The notes beneath the pieces are model-generated. The model saw nothing but the letters and a program-made list of their open reading frames with translations. It searched no databases and had not been told where the DNA came from. A stretch of 64,000 bases of DNA from Novipirellula herctigrandis (lineage in GTDB: Bacteria; Planctomycetota; Planctomycetia; Pirellulales; Pirellulaceae): NCBI GenBank assembly GCA_007859835.1, contig SJPJ01000001.1, forward strand, positions 8,222,329-8,286,328, read 5' to 3'. How positions within the stretch are numbered: position 1 is the stretch's first letter; each line of letters starts with the position of its first letter. Positions 53,614 through 63,982 of the stretch are shown piece by piece. The position numbers were made by a program, and so were the translations under genes.

Positions 53614-54867
53614 CTACTTGCCCAGCGACGTTTTGCGAAGCGGCAACGGACGAGAACCCTGTCCGGCGAACATCGTCAATTCGGATTGCCTGGTCGTTGC
53701 CGGATTCTTAGCAAGACATGCTTCCACTTTTGCATCGTACAAATCGGTCGCGAGCGTCTCGTATCCGCGGACCATGGCAGTTAGGGACCCGGTTTCGAGT
53801 ACTCGTTCGCGTCCCTGTTTACCCATTCGTTTTGCCTGATCGGTACACTCTAGCAAGCGGGAAATGACTTCGGCCATGGCGTCGACATCTTTCGACGGAA
53901 CCAAGTAACCTGTTTCACCGTTTACCACTGATTCGGAAACCGATCCAACATCGGTCGCCACCACGGGAACGCCACATGCCAGCGCCTCGAGAATGGAAAC
54001 GGGTGACGCTTCGTTTAGTGACGACAATGCGAAAACGTCCATCGCCGCGACTAGCTCAGGCGTGTCATGGCGCGTGCCGAGCAGGTGAACGCGGTCATTC
54101 AAGTTCAACTCGTCACGAACTCGCTCGATCGTTGATCGCTCCGGCCCGTCGCCGATGATGACCCAGTGTGCATTGGGGTTTCGCTGGCTCGTTTTCCCGG
54201 CAGCTCGGACGAACATTTCGTGGTTTTTTTCGCTTCTCAACGCTGCGACGATACCAATGATCGCCGTGTCGGGTGCTAGCCCGAGTTCGCTGAGCAGAGT
54301 CGATCGTGCTTGGTCGTTTGGTTTAAAACGATCGCAATCGATGCCATTACGAATCACATGGACTTTTTCGGCAGGAAAGTGTTCGAAGTCTCGTAGAAAT
54401 TCACCATGCGAATCGGCTACCGCAATGAACGCATCGGTGACACGCGTCAAGGTTCGATTCAGCCTTCCAACGCCGTCGGGCCAACCTGTGGAATGAAGTG
54501 CCGAAGCGATCACGGGCACTCCCGCCAATTTCGCCGCCATCCGGCCCCAGAACATTTTGTCGCCCGCGCCGACGGTAACAACGACGTCGATCTGCCGCTT
54601 TCGCATCAAACGAATCAAACGTGGTAAAATTCGCAAATCGTATTTCCCGCTTAATAGATCCGTATGCAGCGAAAATTCATCGGCGATCTGTTCCCCGAGT
54701 GGTCCGGCTTCTTTCAAGCAGGCAACTTCGGGAACCATCACGGCTGGGTCCATCCGGCGCATCAAGTTGACGAGCAACGTTTCTGCTCCGCCGACTGGCA
54801 TGCTGGTGATGACGAAAAGGCACCGAAGCGGTTTGCGATCGGAGCGTGATGGGAGTTTTTTAAACAT
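53614..54867 (-). CDS. GT4-family glycosyltransferase
   Basis: The 417-residue protein is a GT-B glycosyltransferase of family 4. The N-terminal domain has CLFVITSMPVGGAETLLVNL, and the C-terminal domain has IIGIVAALRSEKNHEMFVRA, HWVIIGDGPERSTIE and the E-x7-E motif in LNEASPVSILEALACGVP. It uses an NDP-sugar to build a polysaccharide or glycolipid on the cytosolic side. The polysaccharide deacetylase is just upstream and the acyltransferase just downstream on the same strand, suggesting a small envelope-glycan operon. Confidence 0.93.
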   Translation of the reverse strand: MFKKLPSRSDRKPLRCLFVITSMPVGGAETLLVNLMRRMDPAVMVPEVACLKEAGPLGEQIADEFSLHTDLLSGKYDLRILPRLIRLMRKRQIDVVVTVGAGDKMFWGRMAAKLAGVPVIASALHSTGWPDGVGRLNRTLTRVTDAFIAVADSHGEFLRDFEHFPAEKVHVIRNGIDCDRFKPNDQARSTLLSELGLAPDTAIIGIVAALRSEKNHEMFVRAAGKTSQRNPNAHWVIIGDGPERSTIERVRDELNLNDRVHLLGTRHDTPELVAAMDVFALSSLNEASPVSILEALACGVPVVATDVGSVSESVVNGETGYLVPSKDVDAMAEVISRLLECTDQAKRMGKQGRERVLETGSLTAMVRGYETLATDLYDAKVEACLAKNPATTRQSELTMFAGQGSRPLPLRKTSLGK

Positions 54868-54916
54868 CGAAATGCAAGTGGGGATTGTGTGTGCGTCGCA
54901 AATTTGTCGGGCGAGC

Positions 54917-55831
54917 TTATCGGATTAGGGCTTCGCATGTGAGTTTCGCTTCCACTTCTTCGTTCCCATAGTCCTGCTTTGACTCACCATGCCCAATCGT
55001 ATACGGGATCATCGGTTCGCTGCGCAGTTTCGAGGGGTCGAACGAAAGCCAATTTTGGAATCGAGCAAAACAGGGGTCACCATGGAAACGGCGAATGTGG
55101 AACGAATCGCGGCCGACCGTGTTATAGGCACCAAAGGCACTGCAAAAACCATCCATTCCCGCTTCGTCGACAGCGTCGATGGCAACGCGCGTTAGGTGCT
55201 TTGGCAATCCGTAGGGAAACGCGAAATAGCGAACGCGTTGTCCGATCATGTTTTGAAGTTCTTCGGTTGCGTTTGTGATCTCGTGATGAACCGTTTGTAA
55301 GTCCGTCACTTTCGAGAAATCAACGTGGTTGCGAGTGTGCAGCCCGATTTCGATTCCACGGTCCGCCATGTCGCGAATTTGGGCCAACGTGTTAACGGGC
55401 AAGGGGACGCCTGCATCAACGTCATGCGAAAAGGGTGTTTGTGAACGAATGTGCTCAATGGCAACAAAGTAGACGCATGGGATGCCGCGCTCGATCAACA
55501 ATGGGATCGCAAACTCACCGTTTTCTGCATAGCCGTCATCAAACGAGAACGTCACGCTTGGACACGGCGAATCTTTTCGGTCCACTCGGCGCTGCAATTC
55601 ATCGAGCCCGATCATGTCGAACCGCGATTGGCAATAATCAACATGACGCTCGAATTCGGTTCTTGATATTGTCCAATCGTTCGGATGGGTGTCCGCGACC
55701 CGGTGATAGAATGGGACGAACATCGGCGCAGCCATCTGCTTGCTCAGGCAGTGGTTGCGAATGTGACGCGCCGGCGATGTCAGCAGAACGCGAGCACTTA
55801 AAGCAGCAGACTTCAACGGATTCATGTGCAT
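54917..55831 (-). CDS. Polysaccharide deacetylase (NodB/CE4)
   Basis: The 304-residue protein has the NodB motif VTFSFDDGYAENG with its catalytic and metal-binding Asp pair at ~98-99, and the metal-binding histidines in IGLHTRNHVDF. VRYFAFPYGLPK is the later motif. It removes N- or O-acetyl groups from a glycan. It has no evident signal peptide. It starts the run deacetylase-glycosyltransferase-acyltransferase. Confidence 0.9.
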   Translation of the reverse strand: MHMNPLKSAALSARVLLTSPARHIRNHCLSKQMAAPMFVPFYHRVADTHPNDWTISRTEFERHVDYCQSRFDMIGLDELQRRVDRKDSPCPSVTFSFDDGYAENGEFAIPLLIERGIPCVYFVAIEHIRSQTPFSHDVDAGVPLPVNTLAQIRDMADRGIEIGLHTRNHVDFSKVTDLQTVHHEITNATEELQNMIGQRVRYFAFPYGLPKHLTRVAIDAVDEAGMDGFCSAFGAYNTVGRDSFHIRRFHGDPCFARFQNWLSFDPSKLRSEPMIPYTIGHGESKQDYGNEEVEAKLTCEALIR

Positions 55832-56039
55832 TTTGGGGTAATCGCGGGCACGTCGGGCGAAACAGACTTCCTGCTCAACCGTAGCCCACGAAGAAACTGC
55901 GATCCCAAAGGAAACCTCGGTTCATCGCCTGTGGGGACCCCCGCATGGGTTAACCGTGACGGTTGTGACGGTTGCCATGCGTGATACGATGGACGTGGTC
56001 ATTGATCATGCTACTCCTTCCATCGACCGAGCGATTCCG

Positions 56040-56981
56040 ATGTCTGAAACCCGTCGAAACCGACTTGAACGTGTACTGAAGCCATTGGTAACGCTTGCTG
56101 AATTCTCCGTCGAACATGCAAAAGCAGTCTGCGATTCATCGCCAAGCTACGTGACATCGACAATCAAGGAGTTGGTTCGCGAAGGGTTTCTCGAGCCTGC
56201 TATTGCCGATGACGAAAACGTTTATCGTTGGAAAGAATCCGACAACTTCGAACCCGATCGATGGATTGACCAACAAATTCATGGCGGCCAGATCACGCAG
56301 ACGCCCGAACAAGATCGGCCACGCGAGAGGCTGCTCCGCGACGGTGCTGTGGGACTTAGTAATGCCGACTTGTTGGCAATTTTGATTCGGGTTGGCGTGA
56401 GAAAAGAATCGGCGGTTGTCGGTGGGCGATTACTCGCCAATCGGTTCGCCGACCGACTACAAGATCTTCCCAAATGCTACAAAGATGATTTGCGAGATAT
56501 TAGTCCCACGGTGACAAAGGTCAGCTACGCTCAAATCATGGCCGGCATTGAATTGGGACGCCGAGTTGCTTCCGCCGAGCGCGATCGGGTCCGAGCAGCA
56601 ACAAAGATCACGAGTACGCAAGCAGCGATTGAGTATTGTTCCCAAGAGTTCGCAAGGTTGGCCAGCGATGCGGTTCAGGAAGAATTTCACATCGTTTCCC
56701 TCGATACGAAACACAAGCCAATTCGCACACATCGAATCACCGTGGGGACGCTCGACGCCAGTTTGGTGCATCCGAGAGAAGTATTTCGTCCGGCGATCCG
56801 TGATTCCGCTTCAGCGATATTATTGGTACACAATCACCCCAGTGGCGATCCGGCACCGAGTCGCGAAGACCATCAAGTGACCAACCAGTTGACCGAAGCA
56901 GGCAAATTGTTGGGGATTACGGTCTTGGATCACATTGTGGTTGCACGAGAGCAGTGCGTCAGCATCCGCGAACAGGCCTGA
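56040..56981 (+). CDS. radC: RadC-family JAB/MPN protein with N-terminal winged-helix extension
   Basis: The core from about residue 85 is RadC: RPRERLLRDGAVGLSNADLL, AILIRVG, then the MPN metalloprotease-like part with SLDTKHKPIRTHRITVGTLD and the JAMM motif LLVHNHPSGDPAPSREDH. The N-terminal ~85 residues contain a possible winged helix (VTLAEFSVEHAKAVCDSSPS, YVTSTIKELVREGFLEP), which standard RadC lacks. An upstream GTG at 55956 gives 28 more residues of poor character, so the ATG at 56040 is preferred. The role of RadC is not settled. Confidence 0.85.
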   Translation: MSETRRNRLERVLKPLVTLAEFSVEHAKAVCDSSPSYVTSTIKELVREGFLEPAIADDENVYRWKESDNFEPDRWIDQQIHGGQITQTPEQDRPRERLLRDGAVGLSNADLLAILIRVGVRKESAVVGGRLLANRFADRLQDLPKCYKDDLRDISPTVTKVSYAQIMAGIELGRRVASAERDRVRAATKITSTQAAIEYCSQEFARLASDAVQEEFHIVSLDTKHKPIRTHRITVGTLDASLVHPREVFRPAIRDSASAILLVHNHPSGDPAPSREDHQVTNQLTEAGKLLGITVLDHIVVAREQCVSIREQA

Positions 56982-57000
56982 AAAATCGAGAGGAAAGACG

Positions 57001-57540
57001 TTGTCGAATCACGCAGAAATTGAAATTGATAGATTGTTCAACCAATTTTATGATTGGCCAGCCGATTCGGTGGAAGTGGGCCAATTTGAATCCGTGGATT
57101 CGGTGCCGGAGCCCTACAACCAACTTCTAAACCATCATAACCACATGACGGTGACGGTCGAAGCGTTCCACCGCGAGAAGGTCGATGTGGTCGTCGATCG
57201 TGCCAACCGAGACGAAAAGTGGTACGCACGCGAGATCACGTTGCTGACGGAGCGAAGCGGTAAAAAAGTGTTGTACGGCATGGTCCGGTTGAACGTGGAC
57301 TTGTTGAGCGAAGAAGCGTGGCGGCGAATCGAGAGCCAACAAACGCCGCTCGGCCGTGTGCTGATTGAACATGGCCTACTATGCGAAGTCGAATTGTGTG
57401 GCCTTTGGCGTGTCACGATGGGACCGCGACTAGCCGAACTGATGAACACCGACGTTGGTGTACTTCGCTATGGTCGGACCGCAATGATCTATTGTGATGG
57501 TGACCCCGCGATCGAGTTGCTAGAGATCGTCTCGCCGTAG
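57001..57540 (+). CDS. Chorismate-lyase-fold (UTRA-like) hypothetical protein
   Basis: The TTG at 57001 has GAGGAAA 4-5 bases upstream and gives 179 residues; reading from an ATG further up would run into radC. The sequence HHNHMTVTVEAFHREKVDVV, YAREITLLTERSGKKVLYGM, TPLGRVLIEHGLLCEVEL and YGRTAMIYCDGDPAIELLEI matches the chorismate pyruvate-lyase/UTRA superfamily. Catalytic residues for chorismate lyase are not evident to me, so a ligand-binding or unknown enzymatic role remains open. It follows radC by 20 bases. Confidence 0.7.
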   Translation: MSNHAEIEIDRLFNQFYDWPADSVEVGQFESVDSVPEPYNQLLNHHNHMTVTVEAFHREKVDVVVDRANRDEKWYAREITLLTERSGKKVLYGMVRLNVDLLSEEAWRRIESQQTPLGRVLIEHGLLCEVELCGLWRVTMGPRLAELMNTDVGVLRYGRTAMIYCDGDPAIELLEIVSP

Positions 57541-57760
57541 GCTGCTGCGCCGATGGAAATGCGAAGCCGATGTTGTCGAGTCGGCTGTCGATGATCGTGG
57601 TCACGGATCCATCAAACGATTCGATTTTCGTGGTCCCGCGGTAGCCATCCGCTTCAACGTAACAATGGATCGATTTTTCGTTTGAACTGTTTCTGTTTGA
57701 TTCATTTAGTCCAATCGAAAAAAGGCAATGGCCATGCGGCTATTTTATGGAATCGAGACG

Positions 57761-59230
57761 CTACTGCTTTTGTTGCGGCATCTTTCCGTGCGGTTGCCAA
57801 TTAGGATGCTCAAGGTGAGCGTCTGCCATCATCGTTTCGAGTCGTTTGACGACATCCGGATTGTTTTCGGCGACATTCGTTTGCTCGCCTATGTCAGCCG
57901 TCAAATCGTAGAGTTGTGTCGGTCCAGTGCCCCAAGGCATGCGAATCGCTTTCCACTTACCCGCCCTCACGGCTTGCTTTCCACCTTGTTCGTAGAATTC
58001 CCAGTACAAATATTCGTGGGCAAGCTGCGCACCGTTGTTGCCCGTCATCGTCGGTACGAAACTGATCGAGTCTCGATCGACGGGGCATTTGGCTCCGGCA
58101 AGTTCCGCAGCAGTGGCCATGAAGTCGCCAAAGTATCCGACATGGTTGGATGTTTTTCCGGCTGGTATCGTTCCGGGCCAACGCGCGATCATTGGCACTC
58201 GGACGCCTCCTTCGTATAGATCGCGTTTCATGCCGCGAAGCGGTCCATTGGGATCAAACATTTCCGGATTGTGTCCGCCTTCGTTATGAGGCCCGTTGTC
58301 GCTACTGAACATCACGACGGTATCGTTGGCAATGTTCAATTCATCGAGTAGATCTAAAACTCGGCCAACGTCAGCATCCATCCGCGAGATCATGGCGGCT
58401 TGTCCCTTGTTCGGATTGCTCCAATCCTTCGAAGCGTATTGGCCATAATCGGGAACTTCTTGTCCGTCACCAACCCCTTTGGTCGCTTCGTTGTTTGCGT
58501 GAGGAATCGTGAATGCCATGTACAAAAAGAACGGCTTGTTTTTCTGGTTCAACGTAGCAGGTTGGTTCGTAGCGGCAGATTGCCGAATGAAATTGATTGC
58601 TTCTTCGGCAACTAAGTCATGGCTGTAGTCGATTTTTGTCGTGGCCCAACCGCCAATGAATCCTCCATAGGCTCTCTCGCGCTTCTGAACGACATTGCGG
58701 AGCTTTTCCTGAGTTTCGTTGCGCCACAAAAACTCGGGATAGTAATTGTGAGCATGAACTTGATTTAGGTAACCGTAGGCGAAATCGAACCCTTGCCGAC
58801 GCGGCAAGCCTGTGGTTCCGCCGGGGGCCTCATCGCCCAAGCCCCATTTCCCCGTCAATGCAGTCGTATAACCGGCACTTTGAAGAACCTCTGGGACGGT
58901 GATGTCTTCGTCACGCAATGATTGCTTGGACATGTCGGGACCCGGCGCGTTGCCGCGAACGTGCGTATGCCCCATGTGAAGTCCGGTCATTAGAACGCTT
59001 CGCGAAGGAGCGCAAACGGTGTTGCCTGCATAGAAGTCAGTAAACCGCATCCCTTCGGCTGCCATCTGGTCCAAACGAGGTGTCTTGATCCGTTGTTGAC
59101 CGTAGCACCCAAGGTCTCCGTAACCAAGGTCGTCTGCGAGGATAAAGATAATGTTTGGCTGGCGAGACGTTTCAGCGAGGCAAGGAAACATAACCAACGA
59201 TAGAAACGAAAAGACGTAAATGATTCGCAT
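57761..59230 (-). CDS. Exported arylsulfatase (CAPSR)
   Basis: The 489-residue product has a signal peptide ([17 protein letters not shown]), the metal block [20 protein letters not shown], the formylglycine motif CAPSR at Cys73 in [33 protein letters not shown] and [15 protein letters not shown]. It has Gly where many relatives have His after GKW. It is the only sulfatase in the backbone part and stands alone on its strand. Confidence 0.93.
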   Translation of the reverse strand: MRIIYVFSFLSLVMFPCLAETSRQPNIIFILADDLGYGDLGCYGQQRIKTPRLDQMAAEGMRFTDFYAGNTVCAPSRSVLMTGLHMGHTHVRGNAPGPDMSKQSLRDEDITVPEVLQSAGYTTALTGKWGLGDEAPGGTTGLPRRQGFDFAYGYLNQVHAHNYYPEFLWRNETQEKLRNVVQKRERAYGGFIGGWATTKIDYSHDLVAEEAINFIRQSAATNQPATLNQKNKPFFLYMAFTIPHANNEATKGVGDGQEVPDYGQYASKDWSNPNKGQAAMISRMDADVGRVLDLLDELNIANDTVVMFSSDNGPHNEGGHNPEMFDPNGPLRGMKRDLYEGGVRVPMIARWPGTIPAGKTSNHVGYFGDFMATAAELAGAKCPVDRDSISFVPTMTGNNGAQLAHEYLYWEFYEQGGKQAVRAGKWKAIRMPWGTGPTQLYDLTADIGEQTNVAENNPDVVKRLETMMADAHLEHPNWQPHGKMPQQKQ

Positions 59231-59709
59231 GGTGATCGTATTAAGGTGAGATAGTCATGGGGTTGGCTCTTTATCGCGTTGGGGCAGTCAAAGTGTAATT
59301 CAGAACGAATTTACACCTAACGATCGGCGACACTCGATATTGTATGACGTCCAAAGAGCAAAAGCTACAACGACTGGTTCTAATCCCAGTGCAACGCACA
59401 TATTGCAAATATCAAAATGGATTAGAGTTGCTCTGGAAGCACGAGTGTTGGAAGCATGACGGACTCCGCGGTGACTTTTCGTTTGGCGGCACGGAACTTC
59501 TTTCCGCCGATTGAAAATTGGACTCGCTTGGCGACGTGATGGGTTTGAAATTGCATCGCGACAGCTAGTTCTGATACGATGGGAGTCGTTTGCGAGAGAA
59601 CCTCCGATGGTATTCGTTCGAGTTTCTTTTGTAGATTTGCTTCATTGCCATTTAGCTTCATTGCCATTTAGCTTCATTGCCACTCCGCCCGCATCAGCGA
59701 GAACCCAAA
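59231..59709. other. Intergenic region with short tandem repeat
   Basis: No convincing gene. A minus-strand frame of 81 codons (59422-59667) has no family match, and its N-terminus lies within a tandem repeat. The repeat is TTAGCTTCATTGCCA, about 2.6 copies near 59642-59683, directly before the start of the next gene. Confidence 0.45.
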
Positions 59710-60519
59710 ATGAAATCGCGTTCGATTGTTTATTTGTCTGCCTCTTGTTTCAGTTTGGTCCTCGGCATTGTGATAGGCACGTCGGTTCGCGCACAAGAGG
59801 AGTTTGCTGACAATGCGCCGTTGCCGCCGAGCATGCCCTCGGTATCAGCTAGCTCGCTACGTGCGGAAGCACTCAGAGCACTTCAAGAGGGGGATTCTGC
59901 GCGAGCTGTATTAGCGGCCGATGCGATTGTTCGCCAACATGGCGACGAGCCGCGGTCGATCCGATTAGCGGCGGACATCTATTTGCGTAGCGGAAAAGTT
60001 ACCTGGGCCGTTCGGATGTTCGACCGGTATTTGAAGGCCGAACCGGAACAACGTCCCGAACTCTGGCAAAGAGGGATCGCACTTTGTTTTGCCGGCGACT
60101 ACGAACAGGCTGCCGAACAATTCGAGGCACACCGGAATGTGAACCCAAACGATGTTGAAAACGCAGCGTGGCATTTCCTTTGTATCGCGAAGTTAAAATC
60201 ATTCGATGACGCGAAGAAGAATGTTTTGCCAGCACCGGGTGATCGCCGGGTTCCGATGGCCGAAATATTGGCGATGTTTTCCAGCGATGACATCGCGTCG
60301 GTGGATGCGAAAGTCACATCGTTAGCGGCGGGGTCGGACGAGCGGAAAGAGGCAGCCTTCTACGGTGATTTGTATCAGGGAATCTATGCGGATGCTCGCG
60401 GCGATTCGATTCTTGCGGAGACCTTGGTGACGCGTGCGTCGCAACATGCTCCGCACAACTACATGGGTGACATTGCACGGGTCTACGCGAGACGACTCGC
60501 GTTAAACGCCACTCGTTGA
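59710..60519 (+). CDS. Exported TPR-repeat protein
   Basis: The ATG at 59710 gives 269 residues. A signal peptide (IVYLSASCFSLVLGIVIGTS, then VRAQ) is followed by TPR-like helix pairs: ALRALQEGDSARAVLAADAI, ADIYLRSGKVTWAVRMFDRY, GIALCFAGDYEQAAEQFEAH and further weaker units. It probably mediates protein contacts in the periplasm; partner unknown. Its end overlaps the convergent permease gene by 18 bases. Confidence 0.8.
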   Translation: MKSRSIVYLSASCFSLVLGIVIGTSVRAQEEFADNAPLPPSMPSVSASSLRAEALRALQEGDSARAVLAADAIVRQHGDEPRSIRLAADIYLRSGKVTWAVRMFDRYLKAEPEQRPELWQRGIALCFAGDYEQAAEQFEAHRNVNPNDVENAAWHFLCIAKLKSFDDAKKNVLPAPGDRRVPMAEILAMFSSDDIASVDAKVTSLAAGSDERKEAAFYGDLYQGIYADARGDSILAETLVTRASQHAPHNYMGDIARVYARRLALNATR

Positions 60520-61470
60520 TCGCTCGCCCATGCGACTTCGCGCGGCGTCGAGCAAGACGGCAACGACAATCACAATCCCGGTGATGATTTGCTTTGTCGC
60601 ATCGGAGACACCTAGTTGCGCCAGACCGGTTTGCAGGACGGCAATGATCAGCACGCCGAAAAACGAGCTGATCACACTGCCGCGTCCTCCCATCAAACTG
60701 GTGCCACCGATCACGCATGCAGCAATCGCAGACAACTCCATCCCGATCGCGGCATTCGGATCTGCGGTCGATAATCGCGACGTTTGCGCTAGACCCGCCA
60801 AAGCACACATCACCCCGCTCATCGCGAACACGGTGATCGTATAGGGTTTCGATGATATTCCCGACATCCGAACGGTTTCGGGGTTCGTTCCGATGGCGAC
60901 ACAGTACCGACCAAACACTGTGCGAGTCAAAACGAATTGTCCCAAGATCACCGCCACGATCGCCACCAGAAACGCGGGGGAAAGCATTAGCCCGGCAATA
61001 GGTTCGCCAATCCATTCCACACTCGAACCGATGTAACGCGTTTGAGATCCGGTGACACGTTTTGCACATCCGCGGGCGATTTCGAGCATTCCGAGAGTGA
61101 CGATAAAGGATGGGATTCCAAACCGAACCGAAATGAACCCGCTGCATAAGCCACATAGTTGTCCGATCACAATGCCGGCAAGTATCGCTAGAAATAGGGG
61201 CCAACCATAATCGACCATCAGAACGCCAAGGACTGCGGAGGAGAGCGCCAAAACACTACCAACCGACAAGTCGATCCCGCCGACAACCAACACAAACGTC
61301 ATCCCAACCGCCAACAAAGTCAAGTCGGGGATCTGGTTGGCGATCGAAATGGCCGTCGCCATCTGAAAGAAATGATCGCTGCGTAAACTAAAGACAGCGA
61401 TGAGCGCCACTAGGACAGCACCCAAGCCCGCGTATTCCAAAACCGCTCTCGCCAATTGAGAGTCTCTCAT
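60502..61470 (-). CDS. rbsC: Sugar ABC transporter permease (RbsC type)
   Basis: The 322-residue protein is a BPD_transp_2 permease with about nine hydrophobic segments. The family signature VLVVGGIDLSVGSVLALSSA is present near residue 60, with IGTNPETVRMSGI and GGTSLMGGRGSVISSFFGVL further on. It forms the membrane channel for a pentose or related sugar. The start overlaps the RbsA stop by ATGA, and the order binding protein, ATPase, permease matches a rbsBAC-type operon. The true substrate may not be ribose. Confidence 0.92.
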   Translation of the reverse strand: MRDSQLARAVLEYAGLGAVLVALIAVFSLRSDHFFQMATAISIANQIPDLTLLAVGMTFVLVVGGIDLSVGSVLALSSAVLGVLMVDYGWPLFLAILAGIVIGQLCGLCSGFISVRFGIPSFIVTLGMLEIARGCAKRVTGSQTRYIGSSVEWIGEPIAGLMLSPAFLVAIVAVILGQFVLTRTVFGRYCVAIGTNPETVRMSGISSKPYTITVFAMSGVMCALAGLAQTSRLSTADPNAAIGMELSAIAACVIGGTSLMGGRGSVISSFFGVLIIAVLQTGLAQLGVSDATKQIITGIVIVVAVLLDAARSRMGERSTSGV

Positions 61471-63005
61471 GTCGCTTCCTTCTTAACATACTCGGAAAAT
61501 GCGGCTTGCATGATCTTATCTTCCGACCATTCATTTCGTTCATAGCTGGTGACCATTTGGCCATTGGACATCACCGCGATGCGATCGCACACTTCGTATA
61601 GCTCTTCCAAATCGCTGCTAACAATGATGAGGGATTTGCCCGCATCGGTTAAGGCGTCGAACAAGCGATAGATTCGGATTCGCGCCGCCACGTCGATTCC
61701 ACGCGTCGGTTCGTCAAACAAAAAGACGTCCGCATCGCGCATCAACCATTTGGCAATGACCACCTTTTGTTGGTTCCCACCGCTTAACGTTCCGACCGAT
61801 TGTTCGATGCTGGTGTAGCGTGTCTCCATCGCTTCACATTGCTCCGCCGCAAGCCGTCGCTCCTTACCAAAAAGAATGATTCCCGCAGCAGAGAGTTTCT
61901 CTCGCATCGACGCCAATGTCGCATTCACGCGGACCGGTTGTGAAAGAAGCAACCCACTCTCTTTGCGATCTTCGGTCACCATTGCCATGCGACGAGCGAC
62001 TGCTTCGTACGGATGCCGCGGTGGGGTGGTGACGTCTGAACCAGCCAATTGGACCGAACCGGAATCAGCGATGTCAGCGCCGAACAGGCAACGCAATAAT
62101 TCGGTGCGACCCGAACCGACCACGCCCGCGACTCCCAATCGTTCGCCCTTTTTTAATGTGAAGCTAACATCGCGGACGAATCTTCCTCGCGAAAGCGCGT
62201 CCACTTTCAAGGCGGCTTGGTTTTCCTGTCTTGATTTACGCGTTTTTTTTGTGTTGAATTCACGCGTCAAGCTTGCTTCGGAGCTCATCAAATCAACCAT
62301 CGCATCGGTTGTCAAATCGGCAGCGTCATGTGTTGCGACTTTCTTTCCGTCTCGCAAAACCGTGATGCGATCTGCCATTTGAGATACTTCGTCGAGCCGG
62401 TGACTGATGTAGATCATTCCAACTCCCTGCGTTCGCAATCGACCAAGCCAATTAAACAAAGCTTGCGTCTCGTTGGCACTGAGGGCCGCCGTCGGCTCGT
62501 CAAGAATGAGGATCCTGCATTGCCGATCCAATGCAGCTGCGATCTCAACCATTTGCCGTTGCCCGACCCCGAGAGATCGCGTGACCGTGTCGGTTTGAAT
62601 GTCCTTTAGTCCGAAGCGATCCAGTGCAACACGAGCTTGTTGGTGCAATTGACTGCGGTTGATGACTCCGAAGCGATGGGGCATCCGCGAGAGCATCAAA
62701 TTTTCGGCTACGGAAAGGCTCGCGACCAGATTAAGTTCTTGTTGGACGATCTGAATCCCGACCGCCTCCGCCGATTTTTTGGTCTTGGGACAATAGGCTT
62801 GTCCATCGAACTTCATCGTACCGCTCGATTTGGGCGTGAGTCCCGCAATGATTTTGCTCAGCGTCGTTTTGCCTGCACCGTTGGCACCGATGAGTGCATG
62901 GATTTCACCTTGGCGAAGATCAAAGTCGACGCTGTCCAAAACGGTGACCGCGTATCGCTTGGTCAAACCGGTCGCGGCAAAAAGCGGCTGGGCATCCAAG
63001 CTCAC
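61467..63005 (-). CDS. rbsA: Sugar ABC transporter ATPase (RbsA type), duplicated ABC domains
   Basis: The 512-residue protein has two ABC cassettes. The first has Walker A GANGAGKTTLSK, the signature SLGVGQRQMVEIAAAL and Walker B ILILDEPTAAL. The second has the degenerate Walker A GVVGSGRTELL, usual for the second half of RbsA-type ATPases, the signature LSGGNQQKVVIAKWL and VFLFDEPTRGID. It powers the importer. It overlaps the binding protein gene and the permease gene by ATGA each. Confidence 0.95.
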   Translation of the reverse strand: MSLDAQPLFAATGLTKRYAVTVLDSVDFDLRQGEIHALIGANGAGKTTLSKIIAGLTPKSSGTMKFDGQAYCPKTKKSAEAVGIQIVQQELNLVASLSVAENLMLSRMPHRFGVINRSQLHQQARVALDRFGLKDIQTDTVTRSLGVGQRQMVEIAAALDRQCRILILDEPTAALSANETQALFNWLGRLRTQGVGMIYISHRLDEVSQMADRITVLRDGKKVATHDAADLTTDAMVDLMSSEASLTREFNTKKTRKSRQENQAALKVDALSRGRFVRDVSFTLKKGERLGVAGVVGSGRTELLRCLFGADIADSGSVQLAGSDVTTPPRHPYEAVARRMAMVTEDRKESGLLLSQPVRVNATLASMREKLSAAGIILFGKERRLAAEQCEAMETRYTSIEQSVGTLSGGNQQKVVIAKWLMRDADVFLFDEPTRGIDVAARIRIYRLFDALTDAGKSLIIVSSDLEELYEVCDRIAVMSNGQMVTSYERNEWSEDKIMQAAFSEYVKKEAT

Positions 63006-63982
63006 TCCAATGATTCTCCATTCATGGACGCGGCGGTAATCAAATCGACTGGCGTCTCGACGTCCTCGGGCGCAAGTGACGGGTCATCAAGCATTTTTAG
63101 TGCGGCTTCGATTCCGTAGACGGCCAGTTGGTCGCCATGTTGGTCCGCGGTGGCCAGCACCTTGGCTTCACGGATCGCTTCTTGGACTGCTGATATGTTG
63201 TCAAAGCCGACCACTTTTACATCCTTCGTTCGGGCGGCACTCCGAATCGCTGCGATCGCCCCGAGCGCCATCGAGTCGTTGGCGGCCAAAATCGCCTTGA
63301 TCTCGGGGTGCTCGCTTAGCATCGACGAAGCAATCGTGTTCGCTTTGCTTGTTTCCCACTCGGCCGATTGGCTGTCGACGACCTCGATGCCAGCCTCTTT
63401 CATTGCTTCTTTGAAACCAAGCAGGCGTTGTTGACCGTTGAACGAAGTTCGGATGCCTTCCAAAATGGCAACCTTGTCACCCTCGGCGAGCTCTTTCGCC
63501 AATCGTTTACCCACTTTCTTTGCGCCTGCTCTGTTATCAGGCCCGACGAATGGAATCGTGATGTTCTCTTGTTTCAAGACCTCAACGTCGAGCCGATTGT
63601 CAATGTTGACGACAATGACTCCCGCCTTAATCGCTTTGCGAAGTGCTGGGACAAGGGCCTTGGAATCAGCCGGTGCGATGACGATTGCGTCGACGCCGGC
63701 CGCGACCATTTCGCCAACGATCGCGGCTTGCCGACTCAGGTCCCGTTCGTCCTTAATGCCGTTAACGGTCAACTCATACTTTTCAGCGTTTTGTGTTTGG
63801 TGAGATTCGGCACCGGCAGCCATGGTTGAGAAGAACTCATTGGCAAGCGACTTCATGATCAAGGCGACTCGCGGTTTATCATTTTTGGTTTTCGCTGAGT
63901 CGTCCGAGGAATCGGGCGCATCGGACTTGCATCCTAACGCAACTGCGAAAACCATCATGCTGAGAAGGAACGTCTTATTCAT
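63002..63982 (-). CDS. rbsB: Substrate-binding lipoprotein of sugar ABC transporter (RbsB type)
   Basis: The 326-residue protein has a lipoprotein signal with lipobox FAVALGC (Cys18), then a periplasmic binding protein type 1 fold. Blocks are RVALIMKSLANEFFSTMAAG, VDAIVIAPADSKALVPAL, VAILEGIRTSFNGQQRLLGF and IKAILAANDSMALGAIAAIR. It delivers a sugar to the permease. It is the first gene of the importer operon. AGG lies about 6 bases before the ATG. The window ends 18 bases upstream, so regulation is not visible. Confidence 0.93.
   Translation of the reverse strand: MNKTFLLSMMVFAVALGCKSDAPDSSDDSAKTKNDKPRVALIMKSLANEFFSTMAAGAESHQTQNAEKYELTVNGIKDERDLSRQAAIVGEMVAAGVDAIVIAPADSKALVPALRKAIKAGVIVVNIDNRLDVEVLKQENITIPFVGPDNRAGAKKVGKRLAKELAEGDKVAILEGIRTSFNGQQRLLGFKEAMKEAGIEVVDSQSAEWETSKANTIASSMLSEHPEIKAILAANDSMALGAIAAIRSAARTKDVKVVGFDNISAVQEAIREAKVLATADQHGDQLAVYGIEAALKMLDDPSLAPEDVETPVDLITAASMNGESLE

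Noticed and set aside
59422-59667. Minus-strand 81-codon frame upstream of the TPR gene
   Set aside because: It begins inside a short tandem repeat and has no recognisable family; too weak to list as a gene.
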